Part shown: piece by piece, positions 1 through 10,582 of the stretch | How positions within the stretch are numbered: position 1 is the first letter of the stretch | Layout of the letters: each line of letters starts with the position of its first letter | DNA from: Pseudomonas bubulae | GTDB taxonomy: Bacteria; Pseudomonadota; Gammaproteobacteria; Pseudomonadales; Pseudomonadaceae | Direction: 5' to 3' | DNA length: 64,000 nucleotides | Assembly: GCF_900618535.1 (NCBI RefSeq) | Contig: NZ_UYJA01000001.1 | Coordinates: 1,178,001 to 1,242,000 of the forward strand | Program-made: the position numbers and the translations under genes | Notes under the pieces: model-generated | Database searches by the model: none | Told to the model about the DNA's origin: nothing | Seen by the model: only the letters and a program-made list of their open reading frames with translations

Positions 1-529
1 ATTTCAGGCGCGGGATGCCCATGGGCCACATGGCCGAGTTGTTGGCCGGGGCCAGGCCAAGAAACACTTCACGACCACTTTTAAACGTCAGCAGCAGGCG
101 CGGTTTGCTCCCGTCCTCTTCTTCAGTCAGTTTGCCGGCCTTGATCAGCGCTTTGCGCAGATGACCGTCGAACTTTTTGCAGAAGTTGGACAGTTCCTTG
201 CCGTCATTGGTGTCGACGATTTCCAGCCACAGGCTGCCACACACCGGGAAGTCGGCCATGTGTTCGAGGATCACGCTGATCCGGTCGGTCTCCGGCAGTT
301 CGACAAAGCCGCCACGAGCCCATTGACGCGGGAAAATCAGTTCGGCAAAACGCAAGCTGTTCATCAGCCGTTCAGCGCCGCCCTCTTCAGTGCACACAAA
401 CTCGGCACAGGCAGTGCCAGGCTTGGCCTTGGCGTAGCCAGCCACATTAAGGCGGGCGGCGTGCTCGGCGATTTCCGAGCAGACTTCGCCTTCAAACCCG
501 GGCCGGCAGTGCATAAAAACGGTGTTCAT
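1..529 (-). CDS. rlmM: RlmM, 23S rRNA 2'-O-ribose methyltransferase (5' part only)
   Basis: The reverse strand opens with ATG at 529 and reads MNTVFMHCRPGFEGEVCSEI, then continues in frame to the window edge, so about 176 N-terminal residues are present and the C-terminal methyltransferase domain lies outside. The start and the following KPGTACAEFVC, IFPRQWARGG and NSAMWPMGIPR segments are those I know from RlmM (YgdE), which 2'-O-methylates C2498 of 23S rRNA using S-adenosylmethionine. It is divergent from acnA, the same arrangement as PA1563/PA1562 in P. aeruginosa (from memory). The catalytic domain cannot be checked here. Confidence 0.88.
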   Translation of the reverse strand, partial: MNTVFMHCRPGFEGEVCSEIAEHAARLNVAGYAKAKPGTACAEFVCTEEGGAERLMNSLRFAELIFPRQWARGGFVELPETDRISVILEHMADFPVCGSLWLEIVDTNDGKELSNFCKKFDGHLRKALIKAGKLTEEEDGSKPRLLLTFKSGREVFLGLAPANNSAMWPMGIPRLK

Positions 530-676
530 TGAATTACTCCTGGGCAGCAGGCAGGAATTGCCCGGCTGCGCATCCTTGATTTGGCGCAAGGACTGTCACG
601 AAAAGGTCGGCATGATAGCCGAGTTCGGAACCTTGAACCCGCATAGACAGTCCAGTTATTAGCCACAGCCCCTAAT

Positions 677-698
677 CAGAGCTAGGTTAGAAGCTCTG
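677..698 (+). other. hairpin in the acnA leader
   Basis: CAGAGCT (677-683) and AGCTCTG (692-698) form a 7-bp stem with an 8-nt loop, ending 35 nt before the acnA ATG. No T-run follows, so it is not an intrinsic terminator. Any role in acnA mRNA stability or translation is unproven. Confidence 0.35.
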
Positions 699-733
699 CT
701 TGTGCCACGTGATCCGTCTAAAGGAGTCATTTC

Positions 734-3478
734 ATGTCCTCCCTCGATAGCCTGAACACCCTAGCCACACTAAAAGTCGACGATAAGACTTATCACTATT
801 TCAGCCTTGCCCTCGCCGCCAAATCACTCGGCGATTTGAGCAGGCTACCCATGTCACTCAAAGTGCTGCTGGAAAACCTGCTGCGCTGGGAAGACGGTAA
901 AACCGTCACCGAGCCCGACCTCAAAGCTCTGGCCGCCTGGCTCAAGGCACGGCGCAGCGACCGGGAAATCCAGTACCGCCCTGCGCGGGTGCTGATGCAG
1001 GACTTCACCGGCGTACCGGCAGTGGTCGACCTGGCCGCCATGCGCGCCGCCATGGCCAAAGCCGGGGGTGATCCGCAACGTATCAACCCGCTGTCCCCCG
1101 TGGACCTGGTAATTGACCACTCGGTGATGGTCGACCGGTTTGCCAGCGCCAGCGCCTTCGAGCAAAACGTCGATATAGAGATGGAGCGCAACGGCGAACG
1201 CTATGCGTTTTTACGCTGGGGTCAAAATGCCTTCGATAATTTCAGCGTGGTCCCACCCGGTACCGGGATTTGCCATCAGGTGAACCTGGAATACCTGGGC
1301 CGCACGGTCTGGACCAAGGATGAAGACGGCCGCACCTACGCCTTCCCCGACACCCTGGTAGGCACCGACTCCCATACCACCATGATCAATGGCCTGGGTG
1401 TGCTGGGCTGGGGCGTGGGCGGCATTGAAGCCGAAGCGGCCATGCTGGGCCAGCCCGTGTCGATGCTGATCCCCGAAGTCGTGGGCTTCAAGCTCAGCGG
1501 CAAGCTCAAAGAAGGCATCACCGCCACCGACCTGGTGCTGACCGTGACGCAAATGCTGCGCAGCAAGGGTGTGGTCGGCAAGTTCGTAGAATTCTATGGC
1601 GATGGCCTGGCGGATCTGCCGCTGGCCGACCGTGCCACGCTTGCCAATATGGCCCCGGAGTACGGCGCCACCTGCGGGTTTTTCCCGGTGGATGAGATCA
1701 CCCTGGATTACCTGCGTCTTTCAGGCCGCCCAGAGGCCACAGTCAAACTGGTCGAGGCTTACTGCAAGGCCCAAGGGCTATGGCGGGTCGCAGGCCAGGA
1801 GCCGGTTTTCAGCGAAACCCTGGCTCTGGACATGGGCACCGTCGAAGCCAGCCTGGCCGGGCCAAAACGACCGCAAGACCGGGTTGCACTGCCCGATGTC
1901 GGGCAAGCTTTCGACGACTTTCTCAGCCTGCAATTCAAGCCGGCCACTAAAAAAGAAGAAGGCCGCCTTGAAAGCGAAGGTGGCGGCGGTGTTGCCGTGG
2001 GCAATGCCGACTTGATCGGTGAAGCGGACTACAGTTACGAAGGCCATACCTATCGCCTGAAAAACGGCGCTGTGGTGATTGCCGCCATTACGTCCTGCAC
2101 CAACACCTCGAACCCCAGTGTGATGATGGCTGCAGGCCTGGTGGCAAAAAAAGCCGTCGAAAAAGGCCTGACACGCCAACCGTGGGTCAAGACGTCGCTG
2201 GCACCGGGCTCCAAGGTAGTCACCGATTATTACGCGGCCGCCGGCCTGACCCCGTACCTCGACCAATTGGGCTTTGCCCTGGTGGGCTATGGCTGCACCA
2301 CCTGTATCGGCAATTCCGGGCCACTGCCCGAGCCGATCGAAAAGGCCATTACCCAGTCTGACCTGACCGTGGCTTCAGTGCTGTCTGGCAACCGCAACTT
2401 TGAGGGGCGCGTGCATCCGCTGGTGAAAACCAACTGGCTGGCCTCGCCACCCCTGGTGGTGGCCTACGCCCTGGCCGGCACAGTACGCATCGATATCAGC
2501 CGAGATCCGCTGGGCACCGGCAAAGACGGAAAACCGGTGTACCTGCGCGATATCTGGCCCAGCCAGAAAGAAATCGCCGACGCCGTGGCCCAGGTGACCA
2601 CAGGCATGTTCCACAAGGAATACGCCGAGGTGTTTGCCGGCGACGAACAGTGGCAAGCCATCGAAGTACCGCAAGCCGCAACTTATGTCTGGCAAGAGGA
2701 CTCAACCTACATCCAGCATCCGCCGTTCTTCGACGAAATCAGCGGGCCACTACCGGTGATTGCCGACGTCAAAGGCGCAAACATCCTTGCGTTGCTGGGC
2801 GACTCGGTCACCACCGACCATATTTCCCCGGCCGGCAATATCAAGGCTGACAGCCCCGCCGGGCGCTATTTGCGCGACAAGGGCGTAGAACCACGGGACT
2901 TCAACTCTTACGGCTCGCGGCGTGGCAACCATGAAGTGATGATGCGCGGTACCTTCGCCAATATTCGCATTCGCAACGAAATGCTCGGCGGCGAAGAAGG
3001 CGGCAATACGATCTACATCCCCACCGGTGAAAAACTGCCGATCTTTGACGCGGCCATGCGTTACCAGGCCTCAGGCACTCCGCTGGTGGTGATAGCCGGC
3101 CAGGAATACGGTACTGGCTCAAGCCGCGACTGGGCGGCCAAGGGCACCAACCTGTTGGGGGTCAAGGCGGTGATTGCCGAGAGTTTCGAGCGCATCCACC
3201 GCTCCAACCTGGTGGGCATGGGCGTGCTGCCCTTGCAGTTCAAGCTCGATCAGAACCGCAAAAGCCTGAACATTACAGGCAAGGAAACCCTGGATATCCT
3301 CGGGTTGACCGGTACCGAACTGCAACCGCGAATGAACCTGACCCTGGTGATCACCCGCGAGGACGGCAGCCAGGAAAAAGTCGAAGTGCTCTGCAGGATC
3401 GATACCCTTAACGAGGTGGAATACTTCAAGGCCGGAGGGATTTTGCACTATGTGCTGCGTCAGCTGATTGCTTCATAG
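734..3478 (+). CDS. acnA: aconitate hydratase A
   Basis: This 914-residue protein is a full-length AcnA/IRP-type aconitase, which interconverts citrate and isocitrate in the TCA cycle. The [4Fe-4S] ligands are visible: C455 in TSCTNTSNP, and C521 and C524 in [12 protein letters not shown]. The swivel domain follows, with [15 protein letters not shown] near 700 and the substrate-binding [11 protein letters not shown] and [15 protein letters not shown] segments. The ATG at 734 has AAAGGAG 8 nt upstream. The gene stands alone and ends at a REP pair and then a strong intrinsic terminator. Length and motifs are normal for the family. Confidence 0.98.
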   Translation: MSSLDSLNTLATLKVDDKTYHYFSLALAAKSLGDLSRLPMSLKVLLENLLRWEDGKTVTEPDLKALAAWLKARRSDREIQYRPARVLMQDFTGVPAVVDLAAMRAAMAKAGGDPQRINPLSPVDLVIDHSVMVDRFASASAFEQNVDIEMERNGERYAFLRWGQNAFDNFSVVPPGTGICHQVNLEYLGRTVWTKDEDGRTYAFPDTLVGTDSHTTMINGLGVLGWGVGGIEAEAAMLGQPVSMLIPEVVGFKLSGKLKEGITATDLVLTVTQMLRSKGVVGKFVEFYGDGLADLPLADRATLANMAPEYGATCGFFPVDEITLDYLRLSGRPEATVKLVEAYCKAQGLWRVAGQEPVFSETLALDMGTVEASLAGPKRPQDRVALPDVGQAFDDFLSLQFKPATKKEEGRLESEGGGGVAVGNADLIGEADYSYEGHTYRLKNGAVVIAAITSCTNTSNPSVMMAAGLVAKKAVEKGLTRQPWVKTSLAPGSKVVTDYYAAAGLTPYLDQLGFALVGYGCTTCIGNSGPLPEPIEKAITQSDLTVASVLSGNRNFEGRVHPLVKTNWLASPPLVVAYALAGTVRIDISRDPLGTGKDGKPVYLRDIWPSQKEIADAVAQVTTGMFHKEYAEVFAGDEQWQAIEVPQAATYVWQEDSTYIQHPPFFDEISGPLPVIADVKGANILALLGDSVTTDHISPAGNIKADSPAGRYLRDKGVEPRDFNSYGSRRGNHEVMMRGTFANIRIRNEMLGGEEGGNTIYIPTGEKLPIFDAAMRYQASGTPLVVIAGQEYGTGSSRDWAAKGTNLLGVKAVIAESFERIHRSNLVGMGVLPLQFKLDQNRKSLNITGKETLDILGLTGTELQPRMNLTLVITREDGSQEKVEVLCRIDTLNEVEYFKAGGILHYVLRQLIAS

Positions 3479-3493
3479 ACGCACCTCAACCTT

Positions 3494-3578
3494 GTGGGAG
3501 CGGGCTTGCTCGCGATTCGGACTACACGGTCTGTCAGCCAGGCCGAGGTGATGCCATCGCGAGCGAGCCCGCTCCCAC
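3494..3578. repeat. REP palindrome pair (REPIN) after acnA
   Basis: GTGGGAGCGGGCTTGCTCGCGA (3494-3515) is followed by an inverted copy, TCGCGAGCGAGCCCGCTCCCAC (3557-3578), 41 nt away. This is the most common Pseudomonas REP family, arranged head to head. It lies between the acnA stop and its terminator. Confidence 0.9.
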
Positions 3579-3603
3579 AGGGCCACGAATCGTTATACTT
3601 GCG

Positions 3604-3632
3604 CACCCCGGACTGGATCCGGGGTGTTTTTT
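3604..3632 (+). terminator. intrinsic terminator of acnA
   Basis: CACCCCGGA (3604-3612) pairs fully with TCCGGGGTG (3618-3626) around a 5-nt loop, followed directly by six T. It ends only 20 nt before the next gene's ATG, so that gene depends on read-through or a promoter overlapping the hairpin. Confidence 0.85.
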
Positions 3633-3651
3633 AACGATTGCAAGGATTCAC

Positions 3652-4443
3652 ATGATTGCTTTGCCCTGGCCTTATCTGGCACTACTGACCCTGGGCTACG
3701 GCCTTGCCCTCAGCTACGGGCAATTAGGCGCTCAAACCCTCATCGCGCTAGCCTTGTTGACTGTCAGCGGATTTGCCGTTGTGCAGAACAAAAGCCATTT
3801 GCTGCGCTATGCCGGGCATGCCTTGTTTGTGCTGCTGGCGCTGGCGCTGGCCTTGCACTGGCTGCCAGGTTTCCATAACGGTCGCGCCATCACCCCCACG
3901 CGACTGACCCCTGATGCCGTGCCCTTCTCGATGTACTTCAATCTGGACAAACCGCTGATTGGCTTCTGGCTGCTGCTGGTATGCCCCTGGATAGCACCGC
4001 GCTTTGCCTGGCGGGTATCCCTGGGGGCCACTGCAATGGGTCTGGCCCTGGCCGCCATTGCGGCGCTGGGCGGAGCGATGCTGCTGGGCATGATTGCCTG
4101 GGCACCGAAATGGCCTCATCAGAGCACCCTCTGGCTGCTGAATAATCTACTGCTGGTCACCCTGGTTGAAGAAGCGCTGTTTCGCGGTTACATCCAGGGC
4201 GGACTGAGCCGCAAGTTCAAGTTGCTGCCCCATGGGCAGAGCATTGCGCTGGTGCTGGCCTCGATACTGTTTGGCCTGGCCCATGCACCCGCCGGCTGGC
4301 AATGGATGCTACTGGCCGGGCTGGCCGGTGTCGGTTACGGCCTGGCCTACCGCTTTGGCGGGCTGGGTGCGGCGATCGCCACCCACTTTGGCCTCAATGT
4401 GCTGCATTTCCTGTTTTTTACCTACCCGATGCTCGCCCCCTGA
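3652..4443 (+). CDS. CPBP-family intramembrane metalloprotease
   Basis: This 263-residue, very hydrophobic protein has about eight predicted membrane segments. It carries the three CPBP (CAAX protease and bacteriocin-processing, Abi) motifs: EEALFRGY with E173/E174, FGLAHAP with H211, and HFGLN with H245 and N249. In Rce1-type proteases these polar residues form the active site inside the membrane, so it is probably catalytic. The substrate is unknown. The ATG at 3652 is preceded by GCAAGGATTCAC, giving an AAGGA ribosome site. It lies between acnA and aer with no obvious operon partner. Confidence 0.85.
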   Translation: MIALPWPYLALLTLGYGLALSYGQLGAQTLIALALLTVSGFAVVQNKSHLLRYAGHALFVLLALALALHWLPGFHNGRAITPTRLTPDAVPFSMYFNLDKPLIGFWLLLVCPWIAPRFAWRVSLGATAMGLALAAIAALGGAMLLGMIAWAPKWPHQSTLWLLNNLLLVTLVEEALFRGYIQGGLSRKFKLLPHGQSIALVLASILFGLAHAPAGWQWMLLAGLAGVGYGLAYRFGGLGAAIATHFGLNVLHFLFFTYPMLAP

Positions 4444-4523
4444 AGGCCAGGGGCCTGAAATATAAATTAAACAATTCCTTGAGCATGCCGACAGCCTGTC
4501 AAAGTCTTGCGGATTGAAACGAC

Positions 4524-6089
4524 ATGCGTAACAACCAGCCCATCACTCAACGCGAACGCACATTCCCCGCGCAACAACGGTTGATTTCCACGACCGATGC
4601 CAAAGGCGTGATCACCTACTGCAACGATGCGTTCAGGGAAATCAGCGGGTTTTCGCGTGAGGAGCTGATACGCGCGCCGCACAATCTGGTGCGCCACCCG
4701 GACGTGCCCTCAGCAGTCTTCGAGCATATGTGGAGCACCCTGAAAAAGGGTTCGCCGTGGATGGGCATCGTCAAAAACCGCTGCAAAAACGGCGACCATT
4801 ACTGGGTTAACGCCTATGTAACGCCGGTTTTCGAGAATGAGCAGGTCGTGGGTTACGAGTCGGTGCGGGTCAAGCCAACGGCCGAACAGATCCGCCGCGC
4901 CGAAGCCCTGTACACACGCCTCAACCGCGGCAAATCCGCGGTGCCTCAGCGCGACAAGTGGCTGCCGGTGCTGCAGGACTGGCTGCCCTTTATCCTGGTC
5001 AGCCAATTGAGCTTCATGATTGGCGCCATGCTCAATTCGAGCTGGGGTTTTGCCCTGGCAGCCCTGCTGTCGATACCGTTGGGGCTGCTGGGCCTGAGCT
5101 GGCAACAGCGCGGGGTCAAACGCCTGCTGCGTCTGGCCGAGCAGACCACCTCCGACCCGTTGATTGCCCAGATGTACACCGACAGCCGTGGCCCGCAAGC
5201 GCGTCTGGAAATGTCCATCCTGAGCCAGGAAGCGCGCCTGAAGACCTGCCTGACACGCCTGCAGGATACCGCCGAACACCTCAGCGGCCAGGCCCGTCAG
5301 TCCGACATTCTGGCGCACAAAAGCTCGACCGGACTGGAGCGCCAGCGCGTCGAGACCGAGCAAGTGGCTACCGCCGTCAACCAGATGGCTGCCACCACCC
5401 AGGAAGTGGCCAGCCATGTGCAGCGCACTGCCGACGCGACCCAGGAAGCCAACCGTCTGACCAGTCGCGGTCGCGATATTGCCGGCGAAACCCGCGAAGC
5501 GATCCAGCGCCTGTCGGTTGTGGTGGGTGAAACCGGGGCCACGGTAACGCAACTGGCCAAGGACAGTGACGAGATCGGCGGCGTGGTCGATGTGATCAAG
5601 GGCATTGCCGACCAGACCAACCTGCTGGCCCTGAACGCCGCCATCGAAGCGGCACGGGCTGGAGAAATGGGCCGGGGCTTCGCCGTGGTGGCTGACGAAG
5701 TGCGCCAGCTGGCGCAACGCACCAGCGCTTCGACCGGGCAGATTCACAGCCTGATCGCCAAGCTGCAGCAGACAGCAGCCACCGCGGTGCAAACCATGGA
5801 CGCTGGCCATCGTCAGGCGGAAGAAGGCGTAGCGCGGGTACTGGAAGCAGATCAGGCACTGGTGGGCATCAGCGAAGCGGTGGCCAATATCACCGACATG
5901 ACCACCCAAATCGCGGCAGCGACCGAGGAGCAAAGCGCCGTGGCTGAAGAAATCAGCCGCAATATCAGCACCATTGCCGACCTGGCTGACCAGACCTCAG
6001 AGCAGGCGCAGCATTCGGCGCTGCTCAGCGAAGAACTGACCCAGACCGTCAACACCCAGTATTCGCTGGTGGAGCGGTTTAACCGTTAA
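4524..6089 (+). CDS. aer: aerotaxis receptor Aer (PAS domain chemoreceptor)
   Basis: The 521 residues hold an N-terminal PAS domain (about 15-120; [35 protein letters not shown]), a short membrane hairpin (about 150-195) and a long methyl-accepting signalling domain. The conserved kinase-contact tip is [20 protein letters not shown] with [17 protein letters not shown] near 360-400. There is no periplasmic sensor domain, as in Aer, which senses redox state through FAD bound in the PAS domain and signals to CheA/CheW. Its place beside two high-affinity oxidase operons matches P. aeruginosa. I see no Anr box in its 80-nt upstream gap. Confidence 0.95.
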   Translation: MRNNQPITQRERTFPAQQRLISTTDAKGVITYCNDAFREISGFSREELIRAPHNLVRHPDVPSAVFEHMWSTLKKGSPWMGIVKNRCKNGDHYWVNAYVTPVFENEQVVGYESVRVKPTAEQIRRAEALYTRLNRGKSAVPQRDKWLPVLQDWLPFILVSQLSFMIGAMLNSSWGFALAALLSIPLGLLGLSWQQRGVKRLLRLAEQTTSDPLIAQMYTDSRGPQARLEMSILSQEARLKTCLTRLQDTAEHLSGQARQSDILAHKSSTGLERQRVETEQVATAVNQMAATTQEVASHVQRTADATQEANRLTSRGRDIAGETREAIQRLSVVVGETGATVTQLAKDSDEIGGVVDVIKGIADQTNLLALNAAIEAARAGEMGRGFAVVADEVRQLAQRTSASTGQIHSLIAKLQQTAATAVQTMDAGHRQAEEGVARVLEADQALVGISEAVANITDMTTQIAAATEEQSAVAEEISRNISTIADLADQTSEQAQHSALLSEELTQTVNTQYSLVERFNR

Positions 6090-6094
6090 GCCTT

Positions 6095-6165
6095 GTGGGA
6101 GCGAGCCTGCTCGCGATGGCATCAACACGCTGCAGCGATCCAATCGCGAGCAGGCTCGCTCCCAC
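6095..6165. repeat. REP palindrome pair after aer
   Basis: GTGGGAGCGAGCCTGCTCGCGA (6095-6116) and its inverted copy (6144-6165) are 27 nt apart, lying between the converging aer and hydrolase genes. This copy uses the GCGAGC core variant rather than GCGGGC. Confidence 0.9.
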
Positions 6166-6172
6166 AAATTGT

Positions 6173-6856
6173 TCAAGGTTGCTGCAACCACCGCGCAATC
6201 CGGTCCGCCGCCGCATCCAGATGCTGCTCATGGGTAAACCCGGAGGCCTTCAACGGCTTAAGGTCGTGATCCCCCGATAGCAGCCACGACACTTCAATGC
6301 CCGGCGCCAGCGTGTAGGCCTCTACCGCTTCGCGGTTGCCCAAGGCATCGCGCTCGCCTTGTACGATCAACGTCGGCGTTGCCAATTCAGCCAGGTGCGC
6401 CACCCGGGGTTTTTCCGGCTTGCCTGCGGCATAGAACGGATAACCCAGGCACACCAGCGCGTGCACTTGCAGCTCATCGGCCAGCAGACTGGCCATACGC
6501 CCACCCATTGACTTGCCGCCAATGGCTAATGGCCCAGCGACATGCCGTCGCACCTCGGTAAAAACTTCACGCCAGCTTTCGAGCAGTTTCGCCTGCTGAT
6601 TAGGAGGCCTTTTGCCATTATCGAGACGGCGCTGCGCCATATACGGGAACTCGAAGCGCAACACGCTCACCCCGCGTGCAGCAAGGCGTGCAGCCATGCC
6701 GTTCATCCAGCTGCTGTCCATCGGCGCACCCGCGCCGTGGGCCAGGATAAGGGTCGCGGTTGAACCCGCTGACGCGCCATTCCACAGCCAGCCCCTGTCC
6801 TGCACGCACTGCGCCCATTGATCCCCGTCAATACCGGCCTTGCCCGCTACGACCAT
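6173..6856 (-). CDS. alpha/beta hydrolase of the KANL3/Tex30 type
   Basis: The 227-residue reading starts at ATG 6856 ([14 protein letters not shown]); the open frame reaches further upstream but overlaps ccoN, so I reject the longer form. The fold is visible: [14 protein letters not shown] (oxyanion region), nucleophile elbow [10 protein letters not shown] with the catalytic serine, [13 protein letters not shown] with the acid, and SGDHDLKP with the histidine. This matches the KANL3/Tex30 alpha/beta-hydrolase-like family, whose bacterial substrate is not known to me. It diverges from ccoN across only 72 nt, so the two share a promoter region. Confidence 0.85.
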   Translation of the reverse strand: MVVAGKAGIDGDQWAQCVQDRGWLWNGASAGSTATLILAHGAGAPMDSSWMNGMAARLAARGVSVLRFEFPYMAQRRLDNGKRPPNQQAKLLESWREVFTEVRRHVAGPLAIGGKSMGGRMASLLADELQVHALVCLGYPFYAAGKPEKPRVAHLAELATPTLIVQGERDALGNREAVEAYTLAPGIEVSWLLSGDHDLKPLKASGFTHEQHLDAAADRIARWLQQP

Positions 6857-6928
6857 GCTTGCCTCGCTTTTAGTCTGCCTATAACTCCAGGCGTGCGTTT
6901 GACGCGCCTGAACCGTGGATGGGGAACC

Positions 6929-8353
6929 ATGAACACTTCTACAAGTACCGCCTATAACTACAAGGTGGTCCGCCAATTTGCCATTATGACGGTGGTTTGG
7001 GGCATCGTCGGTATGGGGCTCGGCGTTTTTCTCGCCGCGCAGTTGGTTTGGCCAGAACTTAACTTCAATTTGCCTTGGACCAGTTTCGGGCGCCTGCGCC
7101 CATTGCACACCAACGCGGTGATTTTCGCCTTCGGCGGCTGCGCGCTGTTCGCGGCTTCATTCTACTCGGTGCAACGCACCTGCCAGGCCACCCTGTTTTC
7201 GCCGAAAATCGCGGCGTTTACCTTCTGGGGCTGGCAGCTGGTCATCGTCCTGGCGGCCATCAGCCTGCCACTGGGTTACACCAGTTCCAAGGAATACGCC
7301 GAGCTGGAATGGCCGATCGACATTTTGATCACCATTGTCTGGGTGGCCTACGCCATCGTGTTCTTCGGCACGATCATGAAGCGCAAGACCAAGCATATTT
7401 ACGTGGGCAACTGGTTCTTCGGCGCGTTTATCGTGACCGTGGCGATTTTGCACATCGTCAATAACCTGGAAATCCCGGTCAGTTTCACCAAGTCCTACTC
7501 GCTCTACGGTGGCGCCACTGACGCCATGGTGCAGTGGTGGTACGGGCATAACGCTGTGGGTTTTTTCCTGACGGCTGGCTTCTTGGGGATGATGTACTAC
7601 TTCGTGCCTAAACAGGCCGAACGTCCGATCTACTCCTATCGCCTGTCCATCGTGCACTTCTGGGCATTGATCACCCTGTACATCTGGGCGGGCCCCCACC
7701 ACCTGCACTACACCGCGCTGCCGGACTGGGCGCAGTCGCTGGGCATGGTGATGTCGCTGATTCTGCTGGCACCGAGCTGGGGCGGCATGATCAACGGCAT
7801 GATGACCCTCTCGGGCGCCTGGCATAAGCTGCGCAGCGATCCGATCCTGCGCTTCCTCGTGGTGTCCCTGGCCTTCTACGGCATGTCGACCTTCGAAGGC
7901 CCGATGATGGCAATCAAGACCGTCAACGCCCTCTCCCACTACACCGACTGGACCATCGGCCACGTACACGCCGGTGCCCTGGGCTGGGTGGCGATGATTT
8001 CGATCGGCGCGCTGTACCACATGATCCCGAAAATCTTCGGCCGCCCGCAGATGTACAGCCTGGGCCTGATCAACGCGCACTTCTGGCTGGCCACCATCGG
8101 CACCGTGCTCTACATCGCCTCGATGTGGGTCAACGGCATTGCCCAGGGCCTGATGTGGCGCGCAGTCAACGAAGACGGCACGCTGACTTACTCCTTCGTC
8201 GAAACCCTGGTGGCCAGCCACCCGGGCTATGTCGTGCGACTGGTCGGTGGTGCAATCTTCTTCAGCGGCATGTTGCTGATGGCTTACAACACTTGGCGCA
8301 CCGTGCGTAACGCCGAGCCCGCTGAAGTCGTAGCCGCCGCGCAGATGGCCTGA
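6929..8353 (+). CDS. ccoN: cbb3 cytochrome c oxidase subunit I, first operon (CcoN)
   Basis: This is the 474-residue catalytic subunit of a cbb3 terminal oxidase, which reduces O2 to water in the inner membrane with high affinity. Haem and CuB ligand regions are visible: [33 protein letters not shown] and [11 protein letters not shown], within about 12 membrane segments. I take ATG 6929 ([17 protein letters not shown]) because it follows GGGG and matches the second copy, not the longer frame from 6818, which overlaps the divergent gene. A TATAAC at 6880-6885 could be its -10. I see no convincing Anr box here. Confidence 0.97.
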   Translation: MNTSTSTAYNYKVVRQFAIMTVVWGIVGMGLGVFLAAQLVWPELNFNLPWTSFGRLRPLHTNAVIFAFGGCALFAASFYSVQRTCQATLFSPKIAAFTFWGWQLVIVLAAISLPLGYTSSKEYAELEWPIDILITIVWVAYAIVFFGTIMKRKTKHIYVGNWFFGAFIVTVAILHIVNNLEIPVSFTKSYSLYGGATDAMVQWWYGHNAVGFFLTAGFLGMMYYFVPKQAERPIYSYRLSIVHFWALITLYIWAGPHHLHYTALPDWAQSLGMVMSLILLAPSWGGMINGMMTLSGAWHKLRSDPILRFLVVSLAFYGMSTFEGPMMAIKTVNALSHYTDWTIGHVHAGALGWVAMISIGALYHMIPKIFGRPQMYSLGLINAHFWLATIGTVLYIASMWVNGIAQGLMWRAVNEDGTLTYSFVETLVASHPGYVVRLVGGAIFFSGMLLMAYNTWRTVRNAEPAEVVAAAQMA

Positions 8354-8363
8354 GGAGTTGGCA

Positions 8364-8972
8364 ATGAAACACGAAGTCGTTGAAAAAAATATCGGCCTGA
8401 TGCTGTTGCTGATGATCCTGTGCGTAAGCGTGGGCGGCCTGACGCAAATCGTCCCGCTGTTCTTTGAAGACGTGACCAACACCCCGGTGGAGGGCATGAA
8501 GCCTTACACCGCACTGCAACTGGAAGGTCGCGACATCTACATCCGTGAAGGCTGCGTGCAGTGCCACTCGCAGATGATCCGTCCGTTCCGTGCCGAGACC
8601 GAGCGTTATGGTCACTACTCGGTAGCCGGTGAGAGCGTGTGGGATCACCCCTTCCTGTGGGGTTCCAAGCGCACCGGGCCGGACCTGGCCCGCGTCGGTG
8701 GCCGCTATTCGGATGACTGGCACCGCGCGCACTTGTACAACCCGCGCAACGTCGTGCCCGAATCAAAAATGCCAGCTTACCCATGGCTGGTGGCCTCGCC
8801 GGTAGACAGCAGCCATACCGAGAAAAAACTCGAAGTGATGCGCACCCTGGGCGTGCCTTACACCGACGAAGACATCGCCAACGCCAAGCAGTCCGTGCAG
8901 GGCAAGACCGAGATGGACGCTCTGGTCGCCTACCTGCAAGTGCTGGGCACTGCCATCAAGAGCAAGAGGTGA
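8364..8972 (+). CDS. ccoO: cbb3 oxidase monohaem cytochrome c subunit, first operon (CcoO)
   Basis: This 202-residue membrane-anchored cytochrome c passes electrons to CcoN. One N-terminal membrane helix (about 8-30) is followed by the single haem c site [12 protein letters not shown]; the axial methionine probably lies in the SKMPAYPWL segment. The start is ATG 8364, preceded by GAGGAGTTGGCA, rather than TTG 8358. It lies 10 nt after ccoN. The protein is close to identical to the second-operon copy in the [23 protein letters not shown] region and differs in the C-terminal third ([13 protein letters not shown]). Confidence 0.97.
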   Translation: MKHEVVEKNIGLMLLLMILCVSVGGLTQIVPLFFEDVTNTPVEGMKPYTALQLEGRDIYIREGCVQCHSQMIRPFRAETERYGHYSVAGESVWDHPFLWGSKRTGPDLARVGGRYSDDWHRAHLYNPRNVVPESKMPAYPWLVASPVDSSHTEKKLEVMRTLGVPYTDEDIANAKQSVQGKTEMDALVAYLQVLGTAIKSKR

Positions 8973-8975
8973 GCC

Positions 8976-9179
8976 ATGGTCTTGGAGATGAGTAGTGGAA
9001 TGATTCGCGGCCTGGGCACCGTGGTGGTGGCCGTGGCGTTTATAGGCCTGGCGCTGTGGGTGTTCAGCCCGCGACGCAAATCGGAGTTTGAAGACGCGAC
9101 ATTACTGCCATTCAAGGACGATCCAGAGGCGATTCAACACGTCGAGAAAGAACAAGCGTCTAGGAGTAAAAAAGCATGA
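8976..9179 (+). CDS. ccoQ: cbb3 oxidase small subunit, first operon (CcoQ/FixQ)
   Basis: This 67-residue protein has one membrane helix ([16 protein letters not shown]) followed by the basic [11 protein letters not shown] stretch and LLPFKDD, typical of CcoQ, which stabilises the cbb3 complex. The start at 8976 gives [14 protein letters not shown]; an internal ATG at 8988 would match the second copy's shorter N-terminus better, so the exact start is uncertain. Its last codons overlap the ccoP start by 4 nt (ATGA). Confidence 0.93.
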   Translation: MVLEMSSGMIRGLGTVVVAVAFIGLALWVFSPRRKSEFEDATLLPFKDDPEAIQHVEKEQASRSKKA

Positions 9180-10114
9180 CCACCTTCTGGAGTCTGTACA
9201 TATGCGTGCTGACTATCGGCACGCTGATCGGCCTGACCTGGCTGCTGGTCAGCACGCGCAAGGGCGAGACTAAAAGCGATACGGTCGAAACCATGGGCCA
9301 CAGCTTTGACGGCATCGAGGAGTACGACAACCCGCTGCCACAATGGTGGTTCATGTTGTTCGTCGGCACGCTGGTATTTGCCGTGGGCTACCTGATCCTG
9401 TACCCGGGCCTGGGCAACTGGAAAGGCCTGCTGCCCGGCTATGAGAATGGCTGGACCGGTGTACATGAGTGGGAAAAGGAAATGGACAAGGCGGACGCCA
9501 AATTTGGGCCCATCTACGCCAAATATGCCTCCATGCCCGTTGAGCAAGTCGCTCAGGATCCGGCAGCACTGAAAATGGGCGGGCGCCTGTTTGCTTCCAA
9601 CTGCTCGGTGTGCCACGGCTCGGATGCCAAGGGCGCTTTCGGCTTCCCTAACCTGGCCGACAACACCTGGCGCTGGGGCGGCGACGCCGACACGATCAAG
9701 GCCACCATCATGGGCGGTCGCATCGCGGCAATGCCGGCCTGGGGTGAAGTACTGGGTGAAAACGGAGTCAAAAACGTCGCCGCCTATGTACGCCACGACC
9801 TGGCGGGCCTGCCCCTCCCTGAAGGCGCCACTGTCGATCTGACGGCTGGCAAGCAAGCCTACGAAACCACTTGCGTGGCCTGCCACGGGGCAAACGGTAA
9901 AGGCATGCCGCTGATGGGCGCGCCAGACCTGACCCAACCTGCCGGTTTTATCTACGGCACCAGCCTGGCGCAATTGCAACAAACCATTCGCCATGGCCGT
10001 CAGGGCCACATGCCTGCGCAAAACGATTTGCTGGGCAACGACAAGGTGCAGCTGCTGGCGGCCTACGTGTTCAGCTTGTCACACGGTAATCAAGAGGAAA
10101 AAATAGCCGAATAA
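9176..10114 (+). CDS. ccoP: cbb3 oxidase dihaem cytochrome c subunit, first operon (CcoP)
   Basis: The 312 residues comprise two N-terminal membrane helices ([20 protein letters not shown] and [19 protein letters not shown]), separated by the [12 protein letters not shown] motif of CcoP, then two cytochrome c domains with haem sites CSVCH and CVACH. It collects electrons from soluble cytochromes c for CcoO and CcoN. The ATG overlaps the ccoQ stop by 4 nt. It lacks a 13-residue loop present in the second-operon copy just after LLPGY. A modest hairpin (10129-10153) follows. Confidence 0.96.
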   Translation: MTTFWSLYICVLTIGTLIGLTWLLVSTRKGETKSDTVETMGHSFDGIEEYDNPLPQWWFMLFVGTLVFAVGYLILYPGLGNWKGLLPGYENGWTGVHEWEKEMDKADAKFGPIYAKYASMPVEQVAQDPAALKMGGRLFASNCSVCHGSDAKGAFGFPNLADNTWRWGGDADTIKATIMGGRIAAMPAWGEVLGENGVKNVAAYVRHDLAGLPLPEGATVDLTAGKQAYETTCVACHGANGKGMPLMGAPDLTQPAGFIYGTSLAQLQQTIRHGRQGHMPAQNDLLGNDKVQLLAAYVFSLSHGNQEEKIAE

Positions 10115-10128
10115 TTACCGGACATTTC

Positions 10129-10153
10129 CTGCCGCATCATTTTGGTGCGGCAG
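10129..10153 (+). terminator. possible terminator of the first cco operon
   Basis: CTGCCGCA (10129-10136) pairs with TGCGGCAG (10146-10153) around a 9-nt, T-containing loop, 15 nt after the ccoP stop. There is no downstream T-run, so termination is probably weak or needs Rho. Confidence 0.45.
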
Positions 10154-10484
10154 TTCCCGCCTCAAAGCGCGACCAAGTGTCGCACCTCTTTCAGCCCCGC
10201 CATTGCTCTCCCGCCATTCAGGACTAAGCTCAACGCTTGTGTGAGCCGGATCTGTGCAGCGCCACGTCAAGTGAAACTAACCGGTAAGTTGAAGGGCAGC
10301 GTTACGGGCCACAATGGTGGGTTTGCACCGGCTATCGTGCATTACGATGTTTGCCGCGCCTTGCCCCCACCTCAACCCGCCCGCCTCGACCCCTCCACTT
10401 TTGCCCTGCATGCGGCGTTTTTGGTGAGGTCACTTTGACCTTACTCCGCGCATGGAAAGGCCGCAGAACAAGCCTTGGAAAGCA
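10154..10484. other. non-coding stretch between the two cco operons
   Basis: About 330 nt lie here between the hairpin after the first operon and the Anr box of the second. A 98-codon frame (10142-10438) shows no recognisable domain, signal peptide or ribosome site and is proline- and cysteine-scattered, so I do not call it a gene. I see no repeat or RNA gene in this stretch. Confidence 0.5.
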
Positions 10485-10533
10485 TTGACCGGGGTCATGG
10501 TTCGTTGCAATAGCCCTACGCTTTATACATACT
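10485..10533 (+). promoter_or_regulatory. Anr box and promoter of the second cco operon
   Basis: TTGACCGGGGTCAT (10485-10498) matches the Anr/FNR consensus TTGAT-N4-ATCAA at 7 of 10 positions with correct spacing. TTATAC (10523-10528) downstream fits a -10 hexamer. A start near 10533 would put the box centre at about -41.5, the position of a class II FNR-type activator site. The promoter is inferred from this geometry and has not been measured. Confidence 0.75.
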
Positions 10534-10582
10534 TGCGACCGATTTTTATCCTAATAAAATACCTAAACCGTGGAACCTTAGA

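Noticed and set aside
4444-4523. Anr box for aer
   Set aside because: Only scattered half-sites (TTGAG, TGTCAA) at wrong spacing are present.
4710-5933. 407-codon antisense frame within aer
   Set aside because: It mirrors a high-GC coding gene, shows no known domain and is Gly/His/Gln-rich as antisense frames of Pseudomonas genes usually are.
6898-6911. TTGACGCGCCTGAA as an Anr box of the first cco operon
   Set aside because: Right half is poor and it lies only about 20 nt before the ATG, too close for activation.
6857-7108. Longer N-terminus for the minus-strand hydrolase
   Set aside because: It would run through the ccoN start and its ribosome site, and the added 84 residues show no fold or motif.
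7157-8497. 446-codon antisense frame across ccoN and ccoO, with a similar one at 10694-12022
   Set aside because: Both are shadows of the same conserved gene; the resemblance between them only reflects the duplicated sense genes.
10142-10438. 98-codon open frame between the cco operons
   Set aside because: No ribosome site, domain or signal peptide; composition looks like translated intergenic DNA and it lies just before a promoter.
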